Below, one piece after another: positions 10,158 to 19,734 of a stretch of 29,351 nucleotides of DNA. The translations under genes and the position numbers were made by a program. The DNA lies in the NCBI GenBank assembly GCA_015501075.1, contig JADNYJ010000403.1:1-29351 (forward strand), written 5' to 3'. Every line of letters starts with the position of its first letter. Positions within the stretch are counted from its first letter, which is position 1. Source of the DNA: Gymnopilus junonius. Taxonomy: Eukaryota > Basidiomycota > Agaricomycetes > Agaricales > Galerinaceae. The notes under the pieces were generated by a model. It did no database searches and had not been told where the DNA came from. It worked only from the letters and a program-made list of their open reading frames with translations.

Positions 10158-10409
10158 ATGGAGTCTCCCCTTTCGCCTCCAATCCGCATTCGGCCCTTAA
10201 AGTCCACGACAATAACGACAAAGGCTGCACGAAAGAATCTGGAAGCCTTTTTGGAAGACTTTTCATCACGGAGCACCTCTGTCCAAGGCGGCAACACAGC
10301 CGTGACAGTTCAACTGCAAAAATTGGCCACAGCCTTAAAGGAGGAAAGGAAGAGGGAAAGAAAGGGAAGGAGAATCGATGACAGCTTACTGGATGAATTT
10401 TTGAGCTAA
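10158..10409 (+). CDS. Small conserved-looking hypothetical protein, 83 aa
   Basis: A single-exon frame from ATG 10158 to TAA 10407-10409. It begins MESPLSPPIRIRPLKSTTI. The central part (TKAARKNLEAFLEDFSSRST) and QLQKLATALKEERKRERKGR are probably helical and highly charged, ending DDSLLDEFLS. No signal peptide, membrane segment or known catalytic motif is visible. The promoter shared with ERG9 and the clean frame support a real gene. It could be a small nuclear or scaffold protein, but I cannot assign a function. Confidence 0.65.
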   Translation: MESPLSPPIRIRPLKSTTITTKAARKNLEAFLEDFSSRSTSVQGGNTAVTVQLQKLATALKEERKRERKGRRIDDSLLDEFLS

Positions 10410-11027
10410 TACCATTCAGTGAGTAGATGATACACATGTTATCTTTCATTCTTCGTTAATAGTTTGTAGGAGATTACTGGGTTCTTTTCGGTTAACCGCC
10501 ATGGTGGATAAGACGAGCATTTCCTTACACCTCCGCCTATGCACGCGCAGTAGAAAGAGCTTCGGAAGATACAGCCTTTTTTAATAAATACACCGTCATT
10601 GCTACCGTCTTTGTGCACATGCATTCAGAGTGTTAGTCTCTCCTGGCCAGACATGCTCAGGCACTGTGCAACTATTACTGTACCCTAGCATCGGAAACGA
10701 AGTAGCTCCATGAGTGAGGCATTCATTCTTGTCGTCATTACAGCTTACTCACTCGCATTTTACATAAGAAGGCATGTTCGTTCATTCGTAATGGATACGA
10801 CAGCCTTTCTATCGTGAACACGCTCTTCCGAACGTTCCAACGAGACGGCTTCAGACTCGAGTCAAGGACGTAAATCCTGAACTTCCGTCGAACAAGTTCT
10901 CCGATCAATTACATGACTAACATTCACAACTGGTTCATGACCATCTGCATCTAGCTCAATCCGTCTGTATCAACTCTTCCAAGTGTTAGGAAAATATACT
11001 TCACGGTACCCTCATTCGTAAACGCGT
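10410..11027. other. Stretch without a supportable gene
   Basis: Sequence between the small ORF and the hydrophobin relic. The minus ORF 10439-10624 has no recognisable feature. No tRNA or strong repeat was seen. Confidence 0.5.
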
Positions 11028-11460
11028 CTAAGAATTGAGATTGACAGGAGTGCAACCAATAGCCGCTATGCCGAACTATAGAGGAAGGCGGTGAGGCTGA
11101 AACTGTTATAAAAAAGAGTGATGCACCGAATAACGTACATAATCGTCGCTTTGGCAGCAAACGGGTTCCTGGTAGCAGTCGTTCACTGCACCGATGTAGG
11201 GGATGGGGGTGCAACTAACTGTTCATAGAATCGTACAAACATTACAAGTACACAGGAGTGGAGAACTTACGACCAACGAGGCTGTCTCCAAGGGTGCTGG
11301 CGTCCACTCCTAGCCAGTGGAGAAACTCGTAGATGCCAGGGGAGGACGCCTAAAGAAGCGGTGGTTAGACGTTTGGAATTAACGTATAATCATCAGAGCC
11401 CCGTCATGGACCTCACCTAACCTCTTCGACGGTGTTACAGCATAACAGGCCCCACATGAG
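11028..11460 (-). pseudogene. Class I hydrophobin paralog with degenerate first exon
   Basis: Hydrophobins are secreted, eight-cysteine proteins that coat hyphae and fruiting bodies. Exon 4 (11028-11075) encodes FGIAAIGCTPVNLNS and stop. Exon 3 (11139-11218) encodes SCTPIPYIGAVNDC and YQEPVCCQSDDY. Exon 2 (11271-11349) encodes ASSPGIYEFLHWLGVD and ASTLGDSLVG. The remaining exon 1 piece (11422-11460) reads MWGLLCCNTVEE. Introns are 63, 52 and 72 nt, with exon phases identical to the intact hydrophobin at 19114-19606. The C5-X5-CC-X12-C spacing is right. Upstream, a TAA at 11461-11463 stands where the first cysteine of the C-X6-CC motif should be, and no in-frame signal peptide follows. The gene therefore looks dead, unless an undetected upstream exon rescues it. 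The family call rests on cysteine spacing and shared intron positions. Confidence 0.75.
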
Positions 11461-11667
11461 TTAAGTCAACGGGAATTGGCCAAGGACAGTCAGCTGATCA
11501 CAATGCCCAGGCAATTTTGTCGAAGTGCTTGTCAATGAAGTCGGACTTTGTTGAGGAGCTCAGCCCGACAGCCTGGGCACTTAGATTTACGAAGGAAGTT
11601 GATATCGACCTCATTCCGTAGTCAAAGGAGGAAACGTCAAGAAAGTTAGATTACAGCTTTAGATCAA
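11461..11667. other. Short non-coding gap upstream of the hydrophobin relic
   Basis: This should hold the lost signal-peptide exon and promoter of the hydrophobin paralog. I found no signal-peptide-like frame here. Confidence 0.4.
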
Positions 11668-12082
11668 CTAAACCGCTGGAACACTCATGTCCTCCACGGA
11701 GACATTTCCCCACAACGTCTGAAGTAAATACCAATCACAAAGATCAGTGTTTCGTGATAGCGAGTAATGATAGAACACTCCTGCAGAGCGATCAGTAATT
11801 TCAGCGTGGAAACGAGTGCGACTGAAATATTCAAAGCCTCTGAATAGAGGCTGGATGTAATGGTTTACCCTCGCTCTATACACGAGTGTGGATCAACTGA
11901 TTGACGTCGAAGGATGGAAAGTCTACGCCGTCTTGCGAAATCAATTTTTTCAGGGCGATATCCACGATGAGATGGTGTGCAGTCTTGATCCTCATAGATA
12001 GCCCTAGTCACAAGTCGAGTCAACTTCAAGCTTACGAGTCCAGAGACTTGAGGAGGCTGTTAACGTTGTGAGGATGAGTCAT
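11668..12082 (-). pseudogene. Unidentified relic, frame broken once or twice
   Basis: I do not recognise the family. A minus-strand ATG at 12082 begins MTHPHNVNSLLKSLDS, followed by a GTAAGC donor and a possible TAG acceptor about 30 nt on. Next comes the protein-like peptide RIKTAHHLIVDIALKKLISQ followed by DGVDFPSFDVNQLIHTR. Near 11885 the frame stops and the next frame continues with VYRARVNHYIQPLFRGFEYF, running to TAG at 11668-11670. The first junction does not keep frame by any canonical splice I can find, and the second needs a one-base shift. Confidence 0.35.
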
Positions 12083-12848
12083 GGATGTGAACAGAAATGA
12101 CGGATCTAGGAACTTTCAGTAAGCAGACTAGCGTTGAGATCGTAGGGTACCCTAGAGTGTAGATCATGGATCATGTTGATTGTCGAATACCTTTTCCTCT
12201 TGCGTTTATTGAAATTTCTTAGCCAATGACCTTCGTGAGTTGTAGGTGTTGACGAAGTTGCCTTCTTCCTAACAACACCAAATTTTAGCAGATGATGATT
12301 CGGCAATCATGTCCGGCGAATGCTCATCTCTTGCCCTTATCGAGTCACCACAAGAACACACATCGAACCCGCTAGGAGTGCTTGTCTGCGTTATTATCAC
12401 CATCAAGCTTCTTTCTAATCACCAGCATAGGAAAGGAAACATGCATTGCGGTACCTCCCCTGAAAGATACTTCAATAGCCCTTGATCTTGGGAAAACTTG
12501 CTTTCGGTGCAAGTAAACAGTCTTGTTTTATCGGTCTGCCCTTGCTATCCATGGCCTATCGATATTCCGAATTAGCATGTTCAATTGGTTTGCTGATATG
12601 GACGTGGGACTACGAGACCTCTTACACATCGAGTCATTGACTGCCTTACCATCGCTTGGATGCTCTTTTTACCTGCAGAAGTATTTGACCCCGAGTTTGG
12701 AATACGGATTGACGCAAAAAGATGAGCACATGATTTTTTTTCTATCAAATCTATCGGTGAAAATCGCACATAAATAGATAAATAAATATCCCAGTCTAGA
12801 TGTTAAATGGAAGCTTTCTTCGAGGTGTTCGAAAAATGACTCGATTTA
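12083..12848. other. Stretch without a supportable gene
   Basis: ORFs at 12106-12306 (minus) and 12523-12777 (plus) have no recognisable motif. This is the 3' flank of the DUF6593 gene. Confidence 0.5.
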
Positions 12849-13418
12849 TCAATCGATATCTTTCCCGCTCAGGAACAATACCGAGGCCAGAACTGATGGT
12901 TCGAAAAGGCCGTCGTTGAAGGCAGAAACAGTCATCTGGAGAGTCATGTTCGGGCCATTGCGTATGATTCGTGCGAACTCGTCGTTTGCATTTGAGGCGC
13001 GCAACTGAACACAGTCAAGCGGAGTTCACGACGACAAATCGATCTTGACTTACAGAGATCACTTGTCCCTGGGGAACCCACGCATATTCACGTCCTTTCA
13101 GCATTGTTATACGACGCCTGAGCAACCGAAACGTATCACTTAGAGTCTGGACGGGTGAAAAGAACGATCTGCACTCGCCTTCGGTCGCTGGAAAGTCGAG
13201 CCCACTGAGACGTGCGTTGTCTTTCAATGGTCCCCCGAGCCTCTATTATTGGGCATGGTTGACTTTGCCAGTTTATCGTCGCATATATTTCGCCATTTCG
13301 TCGAGAAATTGTTGTATAATTTGAGCCAGGCTTGGTTTCAATGCTGAAATACTCGAGAAAATTTGTGCCAGCTACGACAGAGTTTAAAACGCTTGGTCTG
13401 GAGGGGTCTGTGAGGATA

Positions 13419-14373
13419 TGGCGGTGAAACTGTACATTAATTAATCGCAATATATTCCCGGCGCAACCGCAACTTTTAGACCAATTTCCCTGTAAATTAA
13501 GCTATATTGACCCTATTCCATGAATTATGCTCGAGCACAGATATTTTGCGCTCAAGCTCAATTTTTGAGGTGAAAGCGCAATCCTGAGCTAAGCTACTTT
13601 TAAGGAGCGACCTCGGAATCCAGTTCAGCAAGTTTAATTGTATAGCGCAACATCCGATCATGCAGCTACTTTTAATTGAGGAGCTACTTTTAATTGCGCA
13701 GCTACTTTTTGAAGAGCTATCTTACAATTGCCTTCGGAGCGCATTTCCCAAGGGCAGCGGAGCACATTCTCACCCGGTCCAGGATAACCGAGTTAGCCGG
13801 TATGCCGGATAGCCGGCCTTCCAAATTGGGAAGCTGCTGGTCATTCACCTTCAAAGATCATCGATTTAAACATAGAGGGGTCTTTTACTAAGCTCCAAAA
13901 CTATGATAATTAAATTCTATACATCAATAGCTTTCGAATGAGACCAATATCTCGATCGTCGGTGCTCTGGTTGCTGAGTAATCGCGTCTCTCGTATATGA
14001 GCAGAGGCTTGCAGATCCTGTGATCGCAGTCACATGCCGCATAACATTGGCTTGACATCTACTTCAGTCTTCAATGTAAATCGATTCTATTCAAGGTTTC
14101 TATCTACGGGTACTAATGTAACTACTGACTATCTAATTAGCTATTGACCGTCTGGTCTGTGTGACTGTGTCTATCGGATGCCGCTTCATTGGTCCTTGAT
14201 AACAAGGGCCACAAAGACACATATAAATAAATGCCATATAAAGTATGGAGGAGGAGGGTTCGAGATTATGATGCGAATTGCAAATGACTGGACTCGATCA
14301 GGATGCAGGAAGGGGAGGGGTAAATAAAACTACGAAGTGAAATAAGATAATAGACTAAATTAGTCTAGTCAAG
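13419..14373 (+). repeat. Left arm (terminal inverted repeat) of the fold-back element
   Basis: 955 bp; pairs with 15009-15963 in inverse orientation. The inner boundary is GTCTAGTCAAG, after which the two sides diverge at once. Confidence 0.93.
13588..13715 (+). repeat. Subterminal AGCTACTTTT repeats in the left arm
   Basis: Four imperfect copies of AGCTACTTTT, three of them spaced about 17-19 bp apart between about 13663 and 13710. They mirror in the right arm at about 15665-15795. Arrays like this in TIR elements often bind transposase; that role is inferred here. Confidence 0.7.
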
Positions 14374-15008
14374 GTTATGTGTCACCTTTCTCTGCTGATG
14401 GTCGACGGCGTCAAGCTATGACCCCCATTGCTGCAGGATCATCTGTACTCCCAGTCACTCCCATTCGCTTTGATCATATTGATCATCATCAATCTCCTGA
14501 AGTCATGTCATCTCCGAAACGAGGCTTTGCAAAAGCTCCAGAGCTCAAGTGCGATCCATGGAAGTTCTAAGACTTGGACCGTCCCAACTTGATCCTTAGC
14601 TTTCGTCACTTGTCAGTAATTCTTTTACTTCCACTTCTCCGCTTCCATGAAACCACCATTCGCATTCGCGTCACTTTGCTTGCTAGTCATTTCGTTTTTC
14701 TTTCTACCCTCCCGTTTTTATTTAATAACTCATCTTATGACCTTCATGTTTCTCCTCATGCTCTGGACAATGTCACATTCTCCTTCCTCTCCACATATCA
14801 TCGCATCGCATTGGACCTCTCTGCATCTTCCTTATTTAACCATTCAACAACATGTAGCATAATCATCCTCTTATGGGTCTCTTCGTTTCACCCCATGTTA
14901 TTGGGCATTCCTCCTCTTTGAATCATTTTACTATCACTCATTTTACTATCTCTCATCGCATCGGAACTTTCCCCCTTTAATCCCCTTTAATCAAGATCGT
15001 AATCCAAG
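14374..15008. other. Unique centre of the fold-back element
   Basis: 635 bp between the arms. A 63-codon frame (14379-14570, GTG-initiated) ends KRGFAKAPELKCDPWKF and could be a captured 3' gene fragment. The rest is pyrimidine-rich, with a short direct repeat (CATTTTACTATC) near 14935-14955 and CCCCTTTAATC repeats near 14980. No transposase motif was seen. Confidence 0.6.
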
Positions 15009-15963
15009 CTTGACTAGACTAATTTAGTCTATTATCTTATTTCACTTCGTAGTTTTATTTACCCCTCCCCTTCCTGCATCCTGATCGAGTCCAGTCATTT
15101 GCAATTCGCATCATAATCTCGAACCCTCCTCCTCCATACTTTATATGGCATTTATTTATATGTGTCTTTGTGGCCCTTGTTATCAAGGACCAATGAAGCG
15201 GCATCCGATAGACACAGTCACACAGACCAGACGGTCAATAGCTAATTAGATAGTCAGTAGTTACATTAGTACCCGTAGATAGAAACCTTGAATAGAATCG
15301 ATTTACATTGAAGACTGAAGTAGATGTCAAGCCAATGTTATGCGGCATGTGACTGCGATCACAGGATCTGCAAGCCTCTGCTCATATACGAGAGACGCGA
15401 TTACTCAGCAACCAGAGCACCGACGATCGAGATATTGGTCTCATTCGAAAGCTATTGATGTATAGAATTTAATTATCATAGTTTTGGAGCTTAGTAAAAG
15501 ACCCCTCTATGTTTAAATCGATGATCTTTGAAGGTGAATGACCAGCAGCTTCCCAATTTGGAAGGCCGGCTATCCGGCATACCGGCTAACTCGGTTATCC
15601 TGGACCGGGTGAGAATGTGCTCCGCTGCCCTTGGGAAATGCGCTCCGAAGGCAATTGTAAGATAGCTCTTCAAAAAGTAGCTGCGCAATTAAAAGTAGCT
15701 CCTCAATTAAAAGTAGCTGCATGATCGGATGTTGCGCTATACAATTAAACTTGCTGAACTGGATTCCGAGGTCGCTCCTTAAAAGTAGCTTAGCTCAGGA
15801 TTGCGCTTTCACCTCAAAAATTGAGCTTGAGCGCAAAATATCTGTGCTCGAGCATAATTCATGGAATAGGGTCAATATAGCTTAATTTACAGGGAAATTG
15901 GTCTAAAAGTTGCGGTTGCGCCGGGAATATATTGCGATTAATTAATGTACAGTTTCACCGCCA
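15009..15963 (-). repeat. Right arm (terminal inverted repeat) of the fold-back element
   Basis: 955 bp, the exact inverse of the left arm as far as I can read by eye. The mirrored 65-codon frames at 13694-13891 and 15491-15688 give the same peptide. Confidence 0.93.
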
Positions 15964-16176
15964 TAGTGAGGAAGTTGAAGGTCGCGATCTGAGGGGGGTT
16001 TAAACTTGGCGTTGTTGGTGACCCCATTGGGAGAACACCAAAAAATGGCCCTGTGGCGCTAGATGACGATGACCAGGTGTCCTGATTACCAGAATTTTGG
16101 TCACCTTCCCAGCCCAACGCAAACGGATTCGTGTACATGAAGTTGACTGATTGAATGAGTCGAAATATTACTTTCG

Positions 16177-16184
16177 CTTATATA
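16177..16184 (-). promoter_or_regulatory. TATA-like box of the interrupted DUF6593 gene
   Basis: TATATAAG on the minus strand, 38 bases upstream of the ATG at 16138, followed by short A/T- and C-rich leader sequence. Confidence 0.5.
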
Positions 16185-17512
16185 TTGCATCCTCGCCTAC
16201 AGGCTTGGCATAAGGAACTCTGAATCGAGTCGTAGGTCAAGGACAGATACAAACATCGAGAAACATGAAACTAAAATTTCATGAGTTGGAAATTAGGTTA
16301 TTTAGAGTTCAAGTAAGGAAATCGGCGCAAAGATGACTAAAATGAGTCTTGCATGCGTGAGCTATTCCACGGACAACACTTCCCAGATTCCAAGAAAGGA
16401 CAAGAGGCGGAAATGAAACTGAGCATCGGCCTTGTTTAGTCGACGAAACCATTGCTTCATCCCTTCTTTGCGAGTCATAGAAATATTTCGGATGCGGCTT
16501 GTCATAACTATTGCGCCATTGAAAACAGAAAAAACAGAGTTCTTAAGCGGCGCTACATATTTTTGGAAATTTGTACATTTCGCTTCGAGATGGCCCATGT
16601 TTAATTCTCGACAGCTGCTTGTCAAAATAGTTACGAAAACTAGGTGAATTCTTTAATTGCTCTGGAATGAAAAGCCTCCTTGGAAAGATAGGCCTTTATG
16701 ATACAGATTCTTCTCTAACTCGTATCAAAGTCTGAAGTGCGTAGCTAATGCCCCCGACAGTCGTTCCTTAAAAGAGGCTGGTCTTGTATTCCTATCGATC
16801 TAACTCATCGTATAGACACCGCCGCTATTTCTGACTCATACACTCACGACACATTCACTCACAGTCGCTGACATAATTCCGATATGTATTCAAAAATGCA
16901 AGTGGTAAGTCCCACGTAGGCTTTGACATAAAATTAAAACATAAAGGACCTATGCTTTGCCCCCATGGCGGATCAGAACGGGCGCGTCAATAGTTGTTGT
17001 TCCAAAAATAACCTCACAAGGCCAATCGAGCGCCTAAGGTATCTGATACAGGCGTGACCGAAACAATATTTCAAGAAATTTACCGAGCCAGCCAATGAAA
17101 ATACAAATCGCGATCTCTCCTCCTCGGGGCCCTACTGGAAATGATTTATCGCTACGAGCGAATGAACCAATGCCCCCACCGTTGCATTCCGCTTTCAAAA
17201 CTCCTAACAAGTAGAAATCATTGACCATGCAGTGAATTCAGTCACTGCCATGCCTACAATCAGATCCAATCATATCCATTTTTGATGGATGAATGCGAAA
17301 CTCAATCCCGACCCACCTCCATCATCCCCATCAATGATGGAAAACTGGCACTGCCACACTGCGACGGTCAGCAAATAAATACACAACTAAGAGGAACAGA
17401 TGTCACCTTTACTCTCTTTACTTCACTTCCAGCGGCTGAGCCGTCTCTTTTAGCTATTTTCTATTCCATTTTTCCAACTTTCGTAGTTTCAACGCCAATA
17501 ACCAACGCCGAC
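16185..17512. other. Gene-poor stretch; possible short first exon near 16883
   Basis: The ORFs at 16362-16625, 16432-16647 and 17034-17228 are unremarkable. At about 16883, after a CTTAAAAG core-promoter-like element near 16768 and a pyrimidine-rich leader, ATG TATTCAAAAATGCAAGTG is followed by a good donor (GTAAGT). This could be a small 5' exon of a gene whose continuation I cannot identify. Confidence 0.35.
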
Positions 17513-18070
17513 ATGCAAAGAGCCATCCCTAAGTCTGTAATCATCCTCTTTGCACTTTCCATGGGCATCTGCTTTCCCATCATTGCGCTTTCCGTGGTCA
17601 ACTACGGCACGCTTTCTATCTGGCTCAACTCCACAGTTGCTTCCCTCATACTTATCCACCATTTCGTCTTCTTCTTCGTATCATTTGTCGCCAAGAAAAG
17701 GAGTCCTAGACCCAAAATAGTGATCGACGAAGACGATCCGAAGACCGTGTTGCCCTTGGAAGAGGAAGAGCCATCAACATTCATTCATATAGTCAACGTA
17801 TTTACCCTTACCTTCCTCTTCGTCCTTAACGCCATCGCTTTCGTGATTATGGTCGATATTACAAGGCTTGGAGGAGTAAAGTCCACCCTGCCCACTGAAC
17901 GCATTGGGTCCCACAAATGGAACATCAAAATAGAAATTGGTCAAACCAGCATTCTAGGCGTCGAACTTCTGGTATTAAGCACAATTTTAGCTATGTGCAT
18001 CTCAGGTCGTCGACGTTTTAGCGCCGAACAGAAGGAAAAAATGGACGAAATGGACTACGGGCTTATTTGA
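17513..18070 (+). CDS. Four-TM membrane protein, 185 aa, unknown function
   Basis: The frame starts at ATG 17513 (MQRAIPKSVIILFALSMG) after a CT-rich leader typical of fungal 5' ends, and ends at TGA 18068-18070. The same frame is open back to an ATG at 17285 (261 aa), but the extra 76 residues look like untranslated sequence. Four hydrophobic segments are visible: about residues 6-27, 36-57, 85-106 and 145-165. An acidic, Lys/Arg-flanked loop (about residues 58-82, EDDPKTVLPLEEEEPS) separates TM2 and TM3. The C-terminus is charged (RRRFSAEQKEKMDEMDYGLI). The topology resembles small MARVEL-like four-span fungal proteins, but I see no diagnostic motif. An AATAAA-like signal follows at about 18117. 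Confidence 0.7.
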   Translation: MQRAIPKSVIILFALSMGICFPIIALSVVNYGTLSIWLNSTVASLILIHHFVFFFVSFVAKKRSPRPKIVIDEDDPKTVLPLEEEEPSTFIHIVNVFTLTFLFVLNAIAFVIMVDITRLGGVKSTLPTERIGSHKWNIKIEIGQTSILGVELLVLSTILAMCISGRRRFSAEQKEKMDEMDYGLI

Positions 18071-19113
18071 TATTGGTGAGCTATTTGATCTTCCTCGCCG
18101 ACGTTCGTCTATATCAATAAATTCCAGGACGTAGATCGCAACTCCATTGACTGGATTTTAACTGGCTTGACTGCCTAACTTCATGGCGATAATGACTCCT
18201 TGGCGAGATCTGCGCCCACTGAGCTTCATCTTCCGTGCTGCGCCCTAGTGGCGTGCCGAAGCACCAGATTGTTCATTCCCTCAAAGCCACACCCTCACCT
18301 TATTTTATCAACATGCATACCACTGGCCGGAGTATCGATTACTTCGTCATTTTGCACCAAATCATTCCTTCGATACATATTTGTACTTAGTGCAGGTGAT
18401 CGGTAATATAAATCGACAGACAATTATGACTGTCAGTAACAAAATTTTGACAGAAAACATCGTAGTTACCAATTTGCGGATTTTTAAATTTGTTTGCTAA
18501 CGATTGATTGGCTGCCCAGTCACCATTGTGATTGGTCTTTTGAGCCGCATTTCTTCCATCTCTTCGCATACTGACTGGAGACTAGAGCATACAAACCAGA
18601 ACAGACCTTCATCTCACGATGCCAAAATTCGACTGCTGTCCCGTCAGCAGCGGCATCCCCTCTGACGGGCCCAAATTCTTTCTCATCGGCGAATGGTGTG
18701 GACTCGGGGCCTTGTTATAATAAGGAGGCCTCCACATAGAATGTCATCCATACTACTAACTGTAAGACTTAGCTTGAATGTGCTTGCTTCTGACCTGTTG
18801 TCGCTGCGTTGTCCTAGCAGCCTGGTTAAGTTGCCATTGCATGCGCAGAAATGGGCAATTTCCTGATTTGGCGTTTAGTGGGGGGGCGATCGATCATCGA
18901 CAGCCCGTCAATAGGCTCCAATCAGAAGAGGACTAAAAATGGTACGTTTGTGCTTCAGTTCTGAAAGTCGGACACCCATAGGTTGGCCATCAACGCCTCC
19001 TCAACAATGACATTGTTTGGAAAAGGACCAAAAATTGTATATTTTTATATATTTAGCACCAGATCCGAAACCACCCACATCGCACGGCGAAAAGAACCAT
19101 TTGCGAAATCTGT
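18071..19113. other. Stretch without a supportable gene
   Basis: About 1 kb between the 3' ends of the four-TM gene and the hydrophobin, so it is a convergent intergenic region. ORFs at 18200-18406 and 18387-18569 show no motif. No repeat or tRNA was seen. Confidence 0.5.
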
Positions 19114-19606
19114 TTAGAGGTTAATGTTGATAGGCGAGCATCCCAAGGTGATGAGACCGTTCTATAGAAAATTTTTCAATGATTGTTAAGTATTATTTGT
19201 GCGAGTAATCTTACGAAGGTGTTGCCTGTGCAGCAAACTGGCTGCTCGGAGCAAGAGGTTCCAGAAACACCGATGATGGTGGCGGGGGAGCAGTTAACTG
19301 TGAAAAAGGTTCATGAAAGATGTCAAAGATTTTAACCTGGGTGGCTTACGTCCAATAAGGCCCTCGACAGTCCCAACGACGATTCCCAAAAGTCCAAGGA
19401 GAAGACTACCAGATTGGGAGGTCGTCTGTCATTATTGTAAGTTAAACCTAGCAGTTATTCGATTGTAGAATACTAACGGTCACGGTTGAGGTGCAGCACT
19501 GGACGGAGCCCGTTGTGCATTGGCTACCATCGTTGCGAGGAATGGCACTGGCAGCCGCAAGGAGGGGCAGAGCCAATACAAAGACAGAGGCAGCACGAGC
19601 GAACAT
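19114..19606 (-). CDS. Class I hydrophobin, 111 aa, four exons
   Basis: A secreted amphipathic protein that self-assembles at the air-wall interface of hyphae. Exons are 19606-19478, 19425-19350, 19297-19215 and 19161-19114, with introns of 52, 52 and 53 nt. The sum is 336 nt, exactly 112 codons. The signal peptide is MFARAASVFVLALPLLAAAS. The cysteines follow C-X6-CC-X32-C-X12-C-X5-CC-X12-C: QCTTGSVQCC, LNCSPATIIGVSGTSC, SEQPVCC, then the end NGLITLGCSPININL. The Leu/Ile/Val-rich loop (LLLGLLGIVVGTVEGLIG) between C3 and C4 is typical of class I. A TATA box lies 71 nt upstream of the ATG. The paralog at 11028-11460 shares the same intron phases, so the two derive from one ancestor. Confidence 0.96.
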
Positions 19607-19676
19607 TTCGAACTTAGAGGAAGGTGATTTAGAAGAACTGGAAGTCCGACTGAAGAAATTCTTCAAAAGTTGCTCC

Positions 19677-19684
19677 CCTTTATA
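19677..19684 (-). promoter_or_regulatory. TATA box of the hydrophobin gene
   Basis: TATAAAGG on the minus strand, 71 bases before the ATG. This is a strong core promoter, expected for a highly expressed hydrophobin. Confidence 0.75.
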
Positions 19685-19734
19685 GCATTCTGGCTTACGT
19701 ACCATCGAATTTTGTCTGCGCATAATTTGCCCTT

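Larger units (their letters stand above)
13419..15963. mobile_element. 2,545-bp fold-back (long-TIR) DNA transposon, non-autonomous
   Basis: Two 955-bp inverted arms (13419-14373 and 15009-15963) look identical base for base by eye and surround a 635-bp centre. The ends are TGGCGGTGAAACTGTAC and its complement. A TA dinucleotide flanks both sides (13417-13418 and 15964-15965), the target duplication expected of Tc1/mariner-like insertion. Each arm holds tandem copies of a GCTACTTTTAATTG-like motif and a CCGGTATGCCGGATAGCCGG block. No transposase is present: the only frames are the mirrored 65-aa ORFs in the arms and short ones in the centre. The insertion splits a DUF6593 gene without loss of bases. 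Arm identity suggests recent activity or arm conversion. Assignment to a superfamily from the TA alone is tentative. Confidence 0.9.
12849..16138 (-). pseudogene. DUF6593-family gene split by a fold-back transposon
   Basis: DUF6593 is a basidiomycete-specific family of small proteins without known function. The 5' half is 16138-15964: ATG, then MYTNPFALGWEGDQNSGNQD, a Ser-rich linker, then NPPQIATFNFLT. The 3' half begins at 13416: ILTDPSRPSVLNSVVAG, then SIETKPGSNYTTISRRNGEI and YATINWQSQPCPIIEARGTI. Exon 1 ends at 13179. Exon 2 is 13117-13054 (RRITMLKGREYAWVPQGQV) and exon 3 is 13004-12849, ending in TGA. Intron 1 is 61 nt with a GC donor (GCGAGT...CAG); intron 2 is 49 nt and GT-AG. Without the 13419-15963 insert and one TA copy, the coding length is 633 nt, exactly 211 codons, reading FNFLTILTDPSRP across the junction. 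With the insert, translation stops after 66 residues. A TATA-like box lies 39 nt upstream of the ATG. Confidence 0.85.

Noticed and set aside
13694..13891. 65-codon frame, mirrored at 15491-15688
   Set aside because: Identical only because it lies in both arms of the fold-back element; no domain and no sign of coding selection.
15938..16138. 66-codon frame on the minus strand as an independent gene
   Set aside because: It is the 5' half of the DUF6593 exon running eight codons into the transposon arm.
17285..17512. N-terminal extension of the four-TM protein
   Set aside because: The segment is CT-rich leader-like, and the downstream ATG begins directly before the first membrane segment; kept only as an alternative.
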